From NCBI RefSeq assembly GCF_001949145.1, contig NW_019091364.1:3493964-3557963 (forward strand): a stretch of 64,000 bases of DNA. The letters are read 5' to 3'. The position numbers were made by a program, and so were the translations under genes. Positions 12,601 to 27,600 of this stretch are shown here, piece by piece. Position 1 is the first letter of the stretch. Each line of letters begins with the position of its first letter. Origin of the DNA: Acanthaster planci. Its lineage: Eukaryota; Echinodermata; Asteroidea; Valvatida; Acanthasteridae. The notes under the pieces were generated by a model. That model saw only the letters and a program-made list of their open reading frames with translations. It made no database searches and was not told where the DNA came from.

Positions 12601-15600
12601 AGCCAGTACTGGTACACATATCCGTACACAGGCTGTCTGGTTGTGTTGTAGTTTTGCCAGGCACTGGGAAGCTCCCATTTACACACTTCCTTTTTGGTGG
12701 TCCCAACCTCCCTCAGCAGCTTCCAGTTAGACTTGGCCCAGTGCAGAGAAGGGTGTCGTCATCATGCTCACACAAGCAGTCCATTGTTCGTTCTTCACAG
12801 TTTGTGGGCACCTTAGTATAGGGGCATAATGGCTGTTAATCTGATTTCCATTTTGTCTCTGCAGATTCAAAAAGTAGACAAACTCAGACTAAGAGGCAAG
12901 TTTAGAATATGCATTTGTGCGCCAGGCTCCAGACCTGACATTTAAAGCCCATCTGTCACTTCCAGAGAGTTGTTTTTCTCCCAGCATTAACGTGTGTTTA
13001 TGCACACCAGAGAATTTTGTTTCCTCCAATTTCTGGACGTTATGCCAACATGTCTACATGTAGTCTACAGGACATTTGTGTTTAAAAACAAGTGCACCAA
13101 CATACAGTACATGTACATGTACATGGTACAGTATACGACTATACACGTACATATCTGTGACTGTATTACATGTACCTGTCTGTCAGGACACAAACAAATG
13201 CCAATATTAAAGCAGTGCGCTAAATTACAACCTCACATGGTTAAACGTTTCATCTCCCCTTCAAAATGTTTGCATGTGAGAGAAAGGGAGGGGACCCACC
13301 TAGAAAACGACAAGGGTTGACAAATAACGTGTTCAGTGCTAGTACAGTGTAGTTCATTTAGAGTCTATCAAAAACTACTAGTACACGTATGCACGTTTTG
13401 GTGATTCAGTTCTGCAGTTTTGACTGAAAACTGTTTTCAAGCAGAAAGTGCTGTCGTTCATTCTAAAAGTACACTGGCCTACTACTAAATAATTTGTTTA
13501 TTGCTGCAAAGATGTGGTTCTGTATGCAAATTCAATTTGAAGTGTGTACATGTACACATGTACCAGTACTCTCATTAAATATAATGTGTTTTAACACTTG
13601 TCCATCTGTGACCGGGATTAATTTAGATGAACTGTGCATGTACATGTATGCACAATTACACGCGCGACCTTCACTCAAGGGAAAGGAACACATTGCAATC
13701 TGCAATGGATTTTAAGCAGTGTACACATGTAGACCTACATCTGCATGTACCTTGCATGTACAGGTACATGTGTACACATGTACATGTAGATGAGCCACCA
13801 TAAACAATGTAGGAAGAAGCCACTGTACCCGTACAATTAACAAATGGCTTAACAAACTTCCACGTACGCGTATGGCATATTGTGCTTTGTATTGAAAGAA
13901 AACTTCTGCTGGTAGTGGTACATGCAGGCACATCTTCATCTTAAATTCTTTGTTGTGTTAAAATTACTAAAATTGCCTCAAGACATGTACCGATACATCA
14001 TTATCCAAAAACCTTGTTGTTATTGTAAACAGAAAAAGAAAAAAATTAACAGCAAGATGCATTTGTCATAACTACAGGAGATGTACATGTAGAATGCTGG
14101 TTATTGGTAATAAATTTTTTTTATCAGTGTTTTCAGGAATAAAGTCTTTAAGTAGTTAATTTTTTTCATGGAATTAAGCAGCATCAAAAAACTAAATACT
14201 GGGCATTTGTACGATACATGGAGTCAGGATTTCTGTGCCTGAATGAACCAATGAACCACAGTAATTTGGACAGTTTTTAAACAACGAGAACTTTCCACAC
14301 ATGTACATGTACCAGTACATGTACCTGACCAGTGATAAGGTCACTGTTTGAGTTTTCTATCAGTCCAGCACTTGACCTCTGACCCCTTCAAAACTGAAGT
14401 AAGGGTGCAATTGGACCACCTCTTTTCAGATGCTGTATGTACTTTTCATCCAGAAAAAAATATTCTTTATTGATTCGTGGTTGTACATGTACATGTACTT
14501 AACCCCCCAAAAAAAATAACTTGGAAACTGTTTCTATTCAGTACATGCATAATGGCTCTCATGCACCGTAAAGATATTCCTGCCGCTTGATTTTGTCATC
14601 TTTGAGTTGTGTTTCCTCAGCCATGACAGTGTGAAACTCAGTCAAGGTGAAAAAATATTGATATTGTGGCAGCTCACCAGGAAGGAGAGAAGAGAGCCTA
14701 ATCAGTGTCGGGCGATGTGGTGAACGATATCGATGTATTGGCAAATGAGGACAGATCGAGGGTTAGAAAATACGTTCTCATTGCCAATGTCACAGCATCT
14801 TTAACAGTATTAAAGGCGTTGGTGCTGGGCAGCGGTGGCAGTTGATATTGATTTATCAACCACAGTTCTACTGTATTGTTAACCCAGTCAAGGTGAATAA
14901 AACATTACAGCTTGTACTGTGTACATACTGTACATGTAATGTACATGTACATGGGACACGTATATGTACATGTGCTGGTATCGTAGCATGTTTGTTAGGG
15001 AGCATTCAGGAGGGAGACGCTAAGTGATAGTGCCAGTTGATGTCAATAAGCCTTTTGTAAGTTTGTGACCTAGACCTGGTACACTGAATATTTTAATTCA
15101 CGTGACTTTAACAACTTGAATTTGCCATACTAAAACCACTGTTCCTATACCTCGTGTTTCGGGGCAAGCTTTTGTTTAGTTACATAAGAGACGCCTTGCA
15201 ACAATACACTGTTCTCAATGGATAAAAAGGGCACAATGGAACCAGTCCATTCCAGAGAAGGTGGTTGGTATGCGAAAGCTTGTCCCGAATTACGAGGTAT
15301 ACATGTAGCAACAGTGTCTTTAGTCTAGGAAATTCAGATAACTCAGTGTACCAGATTTTATTCAAATTTAACTCCCAAATGGCTTATTTATAGGCTGCCA
15401 GTCAATACACATGTAAAGTTGGAATGATGAAACTTCAGTCAGAACATGTACTGGTATTCTGTCGTACTGTACCAGTGGCTTTATTTCTACATATTTTTAC
15501 TGATCCGCTACAGCCAATGCCCTTAAGATTCAACCAGCAATGGTTTAGGGACCAGGGAGATTTGAAAGATTTGTACACATTTCCCCAACGTGTTTAACAG

Positions 15601-18600
15601 AAAATGTGCATCCAGTGACTCTTACATGTATGTATGTATGTACATGTATGTATTTCAATATGGTCCTGTAAACAAGTTTAAACAATACATCCATGAGTAT
15701 TCGGTTCAGGTCCTTGATCATCCTAAGTACATGTAGTTGACTGAGACAAATTGGCATCAATTCCATTTGCAGTGTCTTTGTGAAAACTTGATGCACCTAC
15801 ATGCTGCATTTACGAATGGTACAGTACATGTACCAATGCATGGCATTGATTGTAAAAGATCACTCTTTGATGGATAATTTCCAGGGACCTTTAAAATAGC
15901 CAGGACCTTTTGCACCTCTGGGAGAAATTGTAGGGGTAGAATGTGTACCATTCCAGCAGTTGGCCTCGGCAACCCCCTGTGTCCACATGTGTAGGCTGAC
16001 AGTATTGGTGTACATGTGGAATAACTGGTTTAGGTTACAAATAAGAACGGACACCTCTTTCCTGAGGGAAGTCACCACTTTCCCCCACATGTTCCTTATG
16101 TAGAGGTGTATACCCTTTTGGTTGGCCCGCCTGTATGTACGGTACATCACATCACACCCACTTGTGTACGTGTACAGTACCGTGATATACATGTACAGGT
16201 ACATGTACCGGTACACGTACATGTTCACGTACATGTATGTTGTTGAATACTTTACATCTCGGTAGATTGCTTCAGTTTTGCTGACAAATTTATGTTAGAG
16301 CATGGGAGAAAAAAGACCAACAGTCAGCAGTGTGTCCACAGTGGTGGTACACCAGCTACCCATAACTCTGTAGCCCACGCACAGGTACAGGTACACGTAT
16401 GTGAATGGGTACTTATCCTTGTATCCAATTTACAGCGGATGTACATGTATGTAGGTTTCAGAACATTATCCATTTGCATCGCATTACTAGACTTTGTGGG
16501 CTCAGTTTGTTCCTTGTAATGCATCTTTGGAATTTAATAAAAATTGAAAAAGACAAAAACACAAAAAAAAACCCTTGGCTGGTTTCATAGGGTCTGTGAG
16601 GAGTCAGCTTGGCCGTAGTGCTTCTTCCCTCACCTTTCACCTTTGTAGCCAGGTTTGATTCCCAGCTTCCCCGAATACTCTGCGGTTCTCCTTTCACTTT
16701 TGAAATTCAACTGTGACTGCTTCTTGTTGTCTCCTGTGTGCAGGTTTCTTCAGACTTGTAAGCTACAGTGTACTGTTCACATTTGTACTGTAGTGTATAC
16801 ATGTACATGTACTTCAGATTAATCAGAATAATGGTACTGGTACCAATATTGATGTACTCTTTATGTAAAGTGTGTGGCTTTTTCATTCACAAATTTTACA
16901 GTACTGTGTAAGTTAGGGAAGTAACAGTTGCTGCCAACTTAATCCAATTTTTTTGAAAAGTGGATCATACATGTACATGTATGAGAACGTACATGTACAG
17001 TGTTTTTGAAGGTCTCTGTATTGGAGTCAATCACCTGTCAAACTCAGAATATGGATCACCATACTTGTACCAGATCTAATGTGCCTTCTCGTTTGTCTTG
17101 AACATACACCTACGGGTGCACTAGTACATGTAAACAGTGTAAACATTGTGGGGTGTTTGTTGGTGGTGAATGTTTGAAGAGCCCTCAGGGTATGGTGACT
17201 TACAGACCCTGAACTCAAATAGTTTCTTTGATGCCGAAGGACTGTTTTCCAAAGTATTCTGTGTGAAGATTGATACTGCACTCGGCTACAGTTCCTGTAA
17301 TGCACGCACACAAGAGTAAAGTGCAGTTTGAAACAGGGAAACTGTGTACATCTTCATCCTTCTTTGTGACAGTAGCAGACAACCTCTCAAGGGTAGCTCT
17401 TTTGTGCTTGAATCAAGTTGATCCCACTAGCCAGGCCCGAGTGGGTTGGACCAAATTAGGTATAGACAGGCAAGGATGACTGGCAGTGTGCAATACAATA
17501 CCCCTGCCTCCCCTAAAGGCCTAGATTTGAATAACAATTGTCATTTTCCTGTATTAAAAGGAGACCCATTCAGCATCTGGTCTGACAGCAGGGACACAAG
17601 ACCAAGGTTTTTTTTTCGTTCTTGTTTTTTTCTCCTCCAAGCTCAGTGGACCAAAACACTTGCAGCGACAATTGGCATCAGATGCAGTGGGGAAAAAAAA
17701 TGAGAAAAACCTGACCGCTTGTCTGCTCTTTGAACAGTTTGCCGGAATGACAATGAGCTGAACGGATGGTTGGAGGCGAGACAAATGCAGTCTGTTACAA
17801 GAATTAATTGGATTAATACTAAACCGATACGTGTACATGTACAGTGTGTGCCATTGATGAGTTCCTGTAAATGCTAAACACTGTACAGATCTACATGCGA
17901 TGGGAGATGCTGTGTGAAGTTCAGTAGCGGATCAGCCAGTGATACGCAGGCATCCTTGCATGTGACCCACTGTCCATGAGTGAGCAACTTCAGAAAAGGC
18001 AAAGGTCTAGCAAATTTGGGTTAGACATCTACAGGTATTATGAGAGAGATGTATATGTAGGGTTCACTCTTTAGTAACTTCTGTTCAAGAAAAATCAGGG
18101 GGCACACATTGTACCGGTACCATGTGCGTTCATGTACTCAGTACTTGCAATTAAGTGGTAGATTTCAGTGACTTGTTACCCTTACACAGTGTTGATGAAG
18201 TCACCTTTGTAAGAGTGACAAATGTGTGTCCACAATCAATTTTAGGATCAAATGTACATGTACCAAAATGCTATTTTTATGGCATGTACCGGGTATGACT
18301 CCATAGTTTAGTTCTAGGAAAAGAAGGCTTGTAGCCAGTTCACAAGTGATTTATTTCAGCTGATCTGTGAGATTTGAATACTCAATGTTCGTCATCTCCT
18401 GCAAGGCTTTCAAAAAGATAAAAACTGTTTTGGGAAATGACTTGCATGGTAGTGCACTGGCATTGTCCATGAACCCTCAGGTTGGTAAAGCAAACATTGC
18501 AATGAATGAAACCTGCCCCTCACCAGGCATATTACGGCCCACGTGACGCATCTCTAAGATTCATTGATCATGTCGGGTCCAGGGCAGAGTCACACACGTA

Positions 18601-21600
18601 CTAGTTGTCGGGATGCACACCTGCACCACTGGGTGTGATATCGGTCACGTACAATTTACAGGTACTAGTGCGCAGTACAATGAACATGTACATGTACAAT
18701 GTGTTCATAGAATGTCATGTGTGAAACCGCAACTCATACCTGGTACATTGATTCTATTTAACGCTCCATCCCATGTATGGTGTTAAGTCATGTTTGTGCC
18801 CCTTGTGCACTGGACCTATATATTCACACCGGTACTTTACTGCACCGTCACGTTTCTATCAGTGAAAATGGGAAACTCTGGGAGTTGACTGTACTGTTTC
18901 CTGTCTTGTGTACAGCAGTTGCCTGCGGAACACTATCAGGCCAACCTCACTTTGTGTCATGCTGTTCCTCATGGGTGTGCGTGACCCACTACAGAATAAG
19001 TGTTTGTGTGTTCACTTAGGCCCCTTTCTTTTTCTTGTAAGTTGTTCTGTATGGGAAATCCATTTTGTTTCTTTATGTTTTTGTTTTGTTCGTGGTTTTT
19101 TTTGAGGGGGGAATTAAGAGAAGTCTCCTACTCGTGCAAAAACAGTCATATACAGTGTATGTACCGAACTTACATACCATATTGTACATGTACATGTACA
19201 CAAAAGCTGCAAGTTTTGTACCGTGTTTGTTCAGTACATTGTACTAGTAAAGCAAGTACATGTACACATGTACATGTATGTTCCAGTATCTTCAACAAAG
19301 ATGCACAGTGCCCATGAATAATGTGTGATGGGTCGCAGAATGTTGACAGAGACAATGTCTGTGGTCATAGTTTGCACTAAGAGCATATACGTGTAATGTA
19401 CAGGTAGTTTGGCACCTACAGTGTATGTAGGGTATGTACATGCACATGTGTACCGGTACGAGTATATTGTACTTCACTTGTGTTAACTTATTGGCTGTGA
19501 TTTACCAGTATGTGAACTGTCAAAATTGCCAGAACTTTCTGGATACATGTATATTGAGCATTATCACTGAAATGTATGCAGGTTAAGTTTAGACAACCCA
19601 AATCCTTTGTGCCTGCATACAAAATTAAGCTCAGAGAATAGTTTGTTGACAATATAATGTGCATGTACTGCTTGGTTGGGAGTGATACTAGGCAGATGGG
19701 CCAACTGTAATATTAATGTGTATACATGCTCCCTTCGAAACAACTCTTATCGTGTCTTATGGCCAACCGGTTTGTTTAAGTCTAGGCCTCTCTGTTCACA
19801 CGACAGCAAGTCAGCTCCAAGCATGCTTGGTGCCCTTTACCATGCCTTTGTCGTAACTGGGCAATGATTCCAGGGCCCAGCCTTGGGGACTGTCTGAATA
19901 CAGCTGTATGTAGCCCAAACAGTCTGTTGGGAGGGCACTGGAGTGACCGGTTCCCTGAGCTGATTAAATGTTTCCTGTATTACTCCCCTGCACCTCCTCT
20001 CAAGGCACTCTGGTGGTCAGCCCCCTCCAGCTGCTTGTGGTGACAACGGTATGTAAGGGGTGACTGACAGCTAAAAATAGCTCCTCCTTGTTGTGTCATA
20101 CCCTACCCGTACATCATATTGCAGTACCGGTATTTACTCACAATTTTTATACCTCACTGACAAAGTTGAAGGGGCGTACTGTTTTCTGCCTTGAGTTTGT
20201 TCTTGTTTTATGGTTTTGGGGAAAGATTTTCTCCTTGCTGAGAGGGATTTACTGAGCTGAAAAGTTCATTAGGTTTTTCGATATACAGGTACATTTACAT
20301 GTAAAAAATTCTCTTCTGTGTACATGTAGGTATTTTCAGAAAACCCTTTTTGAAAAGAATAAAGTTCAAGGTAGAGTGTACACATGTACACTGTACATGT
20401 ACCGGTGTGTACCTGTACATGTACATACAGTAGGCCTACCACTACCTGTGTACGCGTCATTGGAAAAGCACAGAGTTCTTGAACAATTAGAAAGCTGTCA
20501 CTCCATCACAGTTACTGCAGAAACTTATACACAAACTACATCACTCAATTATAGCTGTGACCTGAATCGCAGTAGGAACATTAAACAGTCCAATGTGCAT
20601 GCAGGTTGTGTGTTCACACAACTTCTGTGACACTTCCGCAACCTGCGGGAAGTGATCACAGAAGTTGCGTGAAGTTGTCAACAAAACCCCGAAACCACAA
20701 GGTCCAAATTCAAGGTAGTTGGCAGAAAAAATAATGCATCAATACCTAGACTGAACAAATCGATTCCCTGTGCACACTGACATGTTATACCTGTATTTGT
20801 ATAACATTGAACTTCACATCCTGTCTGTTTTGACCGGTTCACATTCCACAGTCATGGCATCATCCACCGTGCTGCATGCAGCACTGAGGAACACCTAACC
20901 GGTACTCTGCCACTGGGTCAAATCGTGGGAAGTGGATCCTTTTTTTTTCTAGTACATTAACCAGTTGCTCAGAGCTGTAGTTGTGGGCATTATGAGGTTA
21001 TCTCGGCCTGTGCGTGCTGTCTTAGGGGACTACATTGGAGCTGGAGAGATTTTCGGTAGTGAGTTTTTTCTCTCTTGAGGTCGGAAAGTGGAGAAGGAAG
21101 TCTGGAGAATAATATTAGCCCTTAAGCTCCAAGGGTGTATGTAAATTCGTATTGAAATTGGAGGATTTGGGACTGTTAGGGTGCATGAACACTTGGAATA
21201 TGGAATAATGTACATGTACCACATGTACACTGTACCATTACACAAAGTGCATACATTTATATGTACATGTACGTATTGCAAGGCTACATGATACCTGGAC
21301 ATGCACTGCACATTTTTTTATGATGTACATGTACATGAAGATACATGTGCAGGAAAACTGTAAACAGTACAATGTTCACTCTACAGCTACTGTTTGCACC
21401 CATACCATTGAAAAATCTTCTGCTGACTGTAAAATTCTCAAATTTTGGCACACTACAATGTAACTTTATTAAAAATCGCACCTTGACTTTATTCTACAGA
21501 AGAAAACCTACATGTAAAAGCGCACCCTTTTTTTTGGGCAGTATTTTAAGTACTAGTATTTTAATCAATATCTGCTGAATTTAACCCTTGTACAGTACTT

Positions 21601-24600
21601 TGCATAATATTCATGTTTACATACAGTGTACCACTGTGTTGCCAGGATTTTTGTTTCAGCAGGTGAATATTTCTTTTTCATGATCAGTATACAGACTTAA
21701 ACAAATGAGGACCTTAGCTATGCCCATGTACAAAAAGTGATGATTGGTTTTAACCTCCTAAGCTAAAGGAAAATACTGTCATGACTGTAGGGCACAATAA
21801 ACCTCGGGGTTGCATGTTGAAGGATTTTTGATAGTTAGGGTTAAGAAGATTTCAGCTGAAAGAGATTCCTGGTCATCCTTTTGTTTGGCTAATCTGATTT
21901 TTATTGAGTGCAAGATTTCTCACTGGATCCTTTACCTGCCTAGCCTGGTAATAAATCCAGCTTTTTCCCCCTCAAACCTTAAGCCGCTCAAATAGACGCC
22001 CCTGCAAAAGTACATGTAGGCCTACATACAGGAACATGTAATTATTGGAAAGCTGTTTCATTGAGGGCATCGTGTGTCACAGCATGGAGCTGGTCACAGG
22101 GATAGTTTACTGTCATGATGCTACAATACTTACCGGTACATGCACATGTTCATGTACAGGTGCAGTACCAGTACGCACATGTTCATGTACAGGTACCGGT
22201 ATGCACATGTTTATGTACATGTACAGGTACCGGCATGCACATGTTCATGCACAGGTACCGGTATGCAGATGTTCATGTTCAGGTAACGGTATGCACATGT
22301 TCATGTACAGGTACCGGCATGCACATGTTCATGTACAGGTACCGGCATGCACATGTTCATGTACAGGTGCAGTACCAGTACGCACATGTTCATGCACAGG
22401 TACCGGCATGCACATGTTCATGTACAGGTACCGGCATGCACATGTTCATGTACAGGTACTGGCATGCACATGTTTATGTACATGTACAGGTACCGGTATG
22501 CACATGTTCATGCACAGGTACCGGTATGCAGATGTTCATGTTCAGGTAACGGTATGCACATGCACACAGATACCAGTATGCACATGTTCATGTACAGGTA
22601 CTGTACCGGCATGCACATGCACATGTTCATGTACAGGTACCGGTATGCACATGTTCATGTACATTGTACATGTACAGGTACCGGCATGCACATGTTCATG
22701 TACAGGTACCGGTATGCACATGTTTATGTACATGTACTGGTACTGGCATGCACATGTTTATGTACAGGTACCGGCATGCACATGTACAGGTACCAGTATG
22801 CACATGTTGTGTGCTGTTGACAGGAAGTGTGAAATGCTACCGATACATACCGTTCTAGTACAGGTATTGTACAATTGCATTCTTCAGATTTTTTTTAACG
22901 TACCGGTACATTGCATACTCATTACGTATAATGTAAATTCCATGCAGGCACTACTAACAGGTACTAGGCCAATACATAGGGTACATACACATGTACATTA
23001 ATTTAATTAAAGTCTCGAAAGATGTACTGCTCAACTCCGTTGCCAGGGATAAACACACAATGATGGCTTTCCTCTGGACAAAAAGACAGTTGTGTCAGAC
23101 TCTACTGTATATGTACTTTTTAAAAGCAAAAGTTTTATGATAAATGTCAAATCGTTTTCTCACCCCACCAGGGAAACAATATATTACCTATTTCAGAACC
23201 CCTCCAGGGTTTGAAAAGTCCTCCTCCCAATTAACAGGTTACTCCGCCCATGTAAAAATAGCAACAGGTCAGCTGATAAAGGTCGGCATTTTTGATGGTG
23301 GTGAGCAGATTGAACAGGGAGATTCAGAGAGATGCACCAAGAGGTGCCTTGATTGCACTTGTCCTTGAGGAAAAATTTACCAGTCTCCAAAACTGACAGT
23401 GAGGGGAAACTGAAATAATTCAGCTTTGAGATGACAAATGTACATGTATTCTCATCTAAGTCTAACCTACACATTGAGAATAGCATTTGGCAGAAAAAGT
23501 GGTCTGAAATTACTGTATATGTACGTATCCTACAGTATGAGCTGTCTGGTACAGAGTGAACTTCCCTTTCTTCTGAGAATGCATGTGCTTGTTGGTGTCC
23601 TCAAGCGTAGCGGTATGTACGTTTAGATGTGCATACTGGTACGTGTACATGTAGACCTGTTCATAGATGAACATTGTATGCTGTTGGTTCTGGTACAGTG
23701 TGCGCACATACATGTACATTCATGTTCATTTGTATTGCTGTACTGACCAGTTGAGTGTAAGATTCTTGAATTGTGCTAGGACGTACACGTACCGTCGTTA
23801 CATGTACCGGTACAATGTACACAAGACAGACAAGTGATCATTTCTGCATCTCTTATTGTCAGCGCAGCGATCCGAGCAAATTTCAGCTCCGCTCTCAAGG
23901 CTGTGCTTCACGGCCTGCTATTCTCGTGGCATGAATGGGCCAGGGCCATGCATTGTCCATGGGTCGATTACGCTTGAGTGTGAAATCCTTTTTGAAGTCA
24001 AAAAAGTGACTAATAGTCTCAATTGTACCTGCATGTAGGTATTTAATTGAAATCGTGGAAGTTGAGGTTTTTTCTCTGAAGTCCTCCGGATATGGCACTA
24101 GATGTGTTATTGTTATAAACAGACAAAACAAGCTCAGAAGACATAAGGTGAACAGTACATGTACATGGTTCATGACGTACAGGTAGCCTACTTTGCCCGT
24201 GTGTAGTTAGGTATGCAGTTTGTCTTTAGCTCACGGTTGGATCTTCACCTGTCAGATAGTGGTGTGCAGAATTTGATCGGATCCCAGTCTATCAGTGTAG
24301 TACATGTGTCCTGTAGAAAATGCCCACGTACATTTTGAGTCTCACTTTGACTGTGAAGGTAAGCAGTAGGCCTACATTATGACACAATACAGTCAAGAAG
24401 GCCAGTCGTGTTAGCAGTGTTTCAATCTCCTATGGTTGTAAATTTTGGCAAGTGTTTCAACACCCAGACAAAATTTTATACGAGATTGTGACCCCAAGTC
24501 TTGCAGGCTAAAGTTTGAATGAAACGGTAGTGCACTTTAATCAATGTACATGTGCACTGTAGGTTATTCTGTTAATTGCAGTCAAAAATGAAAGGAACTG

Positions 24601-27600
24601 GATTTACAGTCAGTTGTAATATTCAAACCGACATTGATTTCTGTTTCAAAACAAATACATGTACATGTACATGTACTTACACTATCTGGGTTCAATCCAC
24701 TTACACCTGCCCCACTGACCTATGAATGAAGTACAGTGTAGTTAGACATGGCAAACATGTGAAAACGTGATCTGGGAACACAGCCAACATGATGGTACAG
24801 TACTGTAACTTTAATACATGCACTGGCCCCTTCACTGGTTTTGTGCTGCCGGTAAATAGTTTTTCATTGTTGCAGTGATTTTCACTGTTACTGTAAACGT
24901 ACATGTCCATGGATGTATTTCAGTGGAGTGCAATGGCGTAACATCAGTTTGGCTTCAAACCTTCCGAATGCTGTCGAATCTTCCAAATGAGTGGTGCATC
25001 TTTGGCACAAAACCAGGAAACATGCATATGCATACCATTTTGTAAAGTAATTATGGTTAACACTTCAGTGTCTGCCTTTCAAAGTATAATTTTCTCTTTT
25101 GCTGTGGTCAGATTTGGGAAGATTCGAGGTCCTTACATGTATGTCCATACAGAGTTCACCAAAAGTTTTGTACTGTACATTATAACACATACAGTTGTAC
25201 TGCATTCCACATTTTTATTCCCATGAACTCTTCAGGTTATTTCCTCTTTGCTTCCTTGGCATTCTGCACGAATGGCCTTTAAATTTTTTTTTTTTCCTTT
25301 TTTGATTAATCGCTTTACTCTCTGGCCCCCATGACCCATATTGTGCGAATGTAAACTCAGTTATTGTCACCCTATCACATAATCAGTCACTGTCAGTGGA
25401 CTGTGGAGGGACTGGATATCGACCTGGCCCACAAGACAGATTTTTTGTTGAGGGGAGGGGAGTAGCAAAGAGGGGTTGACTGTGTGAATACTTCTAATCA
25501 GCAATAGGTCAAGAGTGAGACAGATTGAGTTCAGGTGAACAAAGCTGAATTGAGTCGTGGTCAGACTAGTTCTGTTCATGATGTACAATGTATGTATATA
25601 TGCGTATATGCAAAGTACCGGTATGTTGATGAAGGTGTACATGTACTAATTGTGTGTGTACATGTACTTGTGGTACACTGCAGTGCGTGGAAAACATGTA
25701 CCCGTAAAAAGTTTGCATACTGGAACATGACATACGCGGATATTGCTAGTGTTAAATGGCATTTACAAAATGTACATACACTACGGTACATGTGCATTTG
25801 TACCTGTGGACTTACTAAAAGTAATCAGGAAGCTACCGGTACATACTGTACCGTACCCTAGAACCGGAAAGTTTCTGCCATTGTGCTTGACCTGACAAGA
25901 GTGATTTGGATTTGTTTAAACTTTGACGCAGAGGTAAAGGCAACAAAGTTACGATTCATGTATGCACTTCCAATCTACGAGTACCGCTGGTTGGCCAAGC
26001 TGTTCATTAACTTGTTTGGAGGAAGTCTTGTATCATATACTGTACAGTGATACAGAAGTGTGGCGGACAGCCAAGCCAGTTTCTTCTACCACATCCGGCT
26101 GCTTGACCAGCTGTAATCAGTGTCATTTCACATTTCTTAATGGCTGGCACGTACCAAGTTAGTACGGTACCGGTATATGTACTGTACGCTGCATCAAGTG
26201 AAAGAATTCACTGACTGGAACTGAGACATTGTGCTGGCCATACAATACTGGTACATGTACGTACATGTATGCTATGGTGTACACGTACATGTACCACACG
26301 GCAAAGATGCTCTTACTAACGTAGTCCTAGGCTTGTTGCACATGGAGATGTCTCTGTAAAATATGCCCTTTAAGGAAATCTGCCTCTAAAGTAAGTACAT
26401 TGTAAACATGCACTTTGTCATCCTTTACTGCACTGTGAAATTTAGGGAAGCTCTGCAGTCAGAAGATTGTGTGCAGATGGTACCGTACATGTACCACTAC
26501 CAGCAATATACATGTATTAGTGCATGTACCACCTAGCTGTAATTTTTGTTTCCTCTAATGTTCAGGAATAGGAGCAATATACAGCTGAGAATCTACCATC
26601 TGTCAAGAGCATGCAGCCTGATAATAAGCAGAAAGGACAGAACGCAATTTAGAAATGTTTTGTGGATGCATGTGTGCTAATGTACATATACGGTAAACTG
26701 TAAAAGGACCATGGTGGTAGTGATGAAACCAGCGACTTCTACTCATTGTTTCAGTCCTGAAGCGTGCTGCCCAGGAGAAGTGTGTGGACAGATTATTTAA
26801 GGAAAACATTCAGTTGGATCCAATGAGGAAGGACTGATCTGTTACTCCTTGCATTGCGGTATTCTGACCAATTGCGGGTCCACGCAGATCTCGTCCAACA
26901 TGCATGCACGCAAAGTCTGACATACATGCACATGTACATACATGTATGTACGTGTATGTACATGTATATGCATACATGTATGACCTACTTAGCTGGTACA
27001 TGTACGGTACATGTACGGTACGGTAGTACATGTACGGTAGTACCTGTACAAATGTGTAGGATTGAATTGGAGAGGAGCATGCATCTCTTATGTGTACACA
27101 ATGGGCGGGGCTGACTGAACTGTTCTGTGTGGGAACAAGAGGTTGTATGCTGTTACATACATGTACATGTAGCAACAATACTCTCAAGGTGGGAACTTTT
27201 TATGTTCAGTACCCATAGCAGTGCGCACTCACGTTACCTGAAATGCACATTTGGCTCCTGATGCACTGACCATGTTGGAAAGGACAGTGTTCACATGTGT
27301 GCGGGGTGCCCAGATGAAGCAGTAACCACTTTCAAAGCCGTGTTGTCTTTGCCAGTGACGGTGTACGGTACTTCGAGTTGAGGTTAATTGATAAAGTGTG
27401 TCCGAAAATTGCAATTTTTGACCTGAAAGATTTCCATGTCTCTTTCAAGGCCTCCGACAAGTCTGAGTCGCAGCCCACGTGGCCTGGTCCCCGCAAAGTC
27501 ACCCTCCAGCGTAATGCAACGGGGTTTGGATTCACCTTGCGACACTTCATCGTCTACCCACCCGAGTCGGCTGTGGCAGAGCTGAGCAGACAGGAAGGAG

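Larger units (their letters stand above)
6635..27449 (+). other. Intron 1 (20.8 kb)
   Basis: No exon-like block with coding similarity was recognised. The intron carries MITE-like elements at 7759-8026 and 15129-15324, a dispersed repeat at 8815-9190, a 42-bp-offset duplication at 10193-10256, a hairpin at 20619-20667, a 28-bp minisatellite at 22131-22808, and very many TACATGTAC / GTACCGGTAC palindromes. The short ORFs found here are mostly products of these palindromes (Met/Tyr/His/Val-rich peptides). Alternative first exons may exist but I cannot identify one. Confidence 0.6.

Noticed and set aside
22045-23001. 318-codon plus-strand ORF, and overlapping 144-, 157- and 64-codon ORFs
   Set aside because: They are the 28-bp minisatellite read in its three frames. 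No codon bias, domain or splice context supports a protein.
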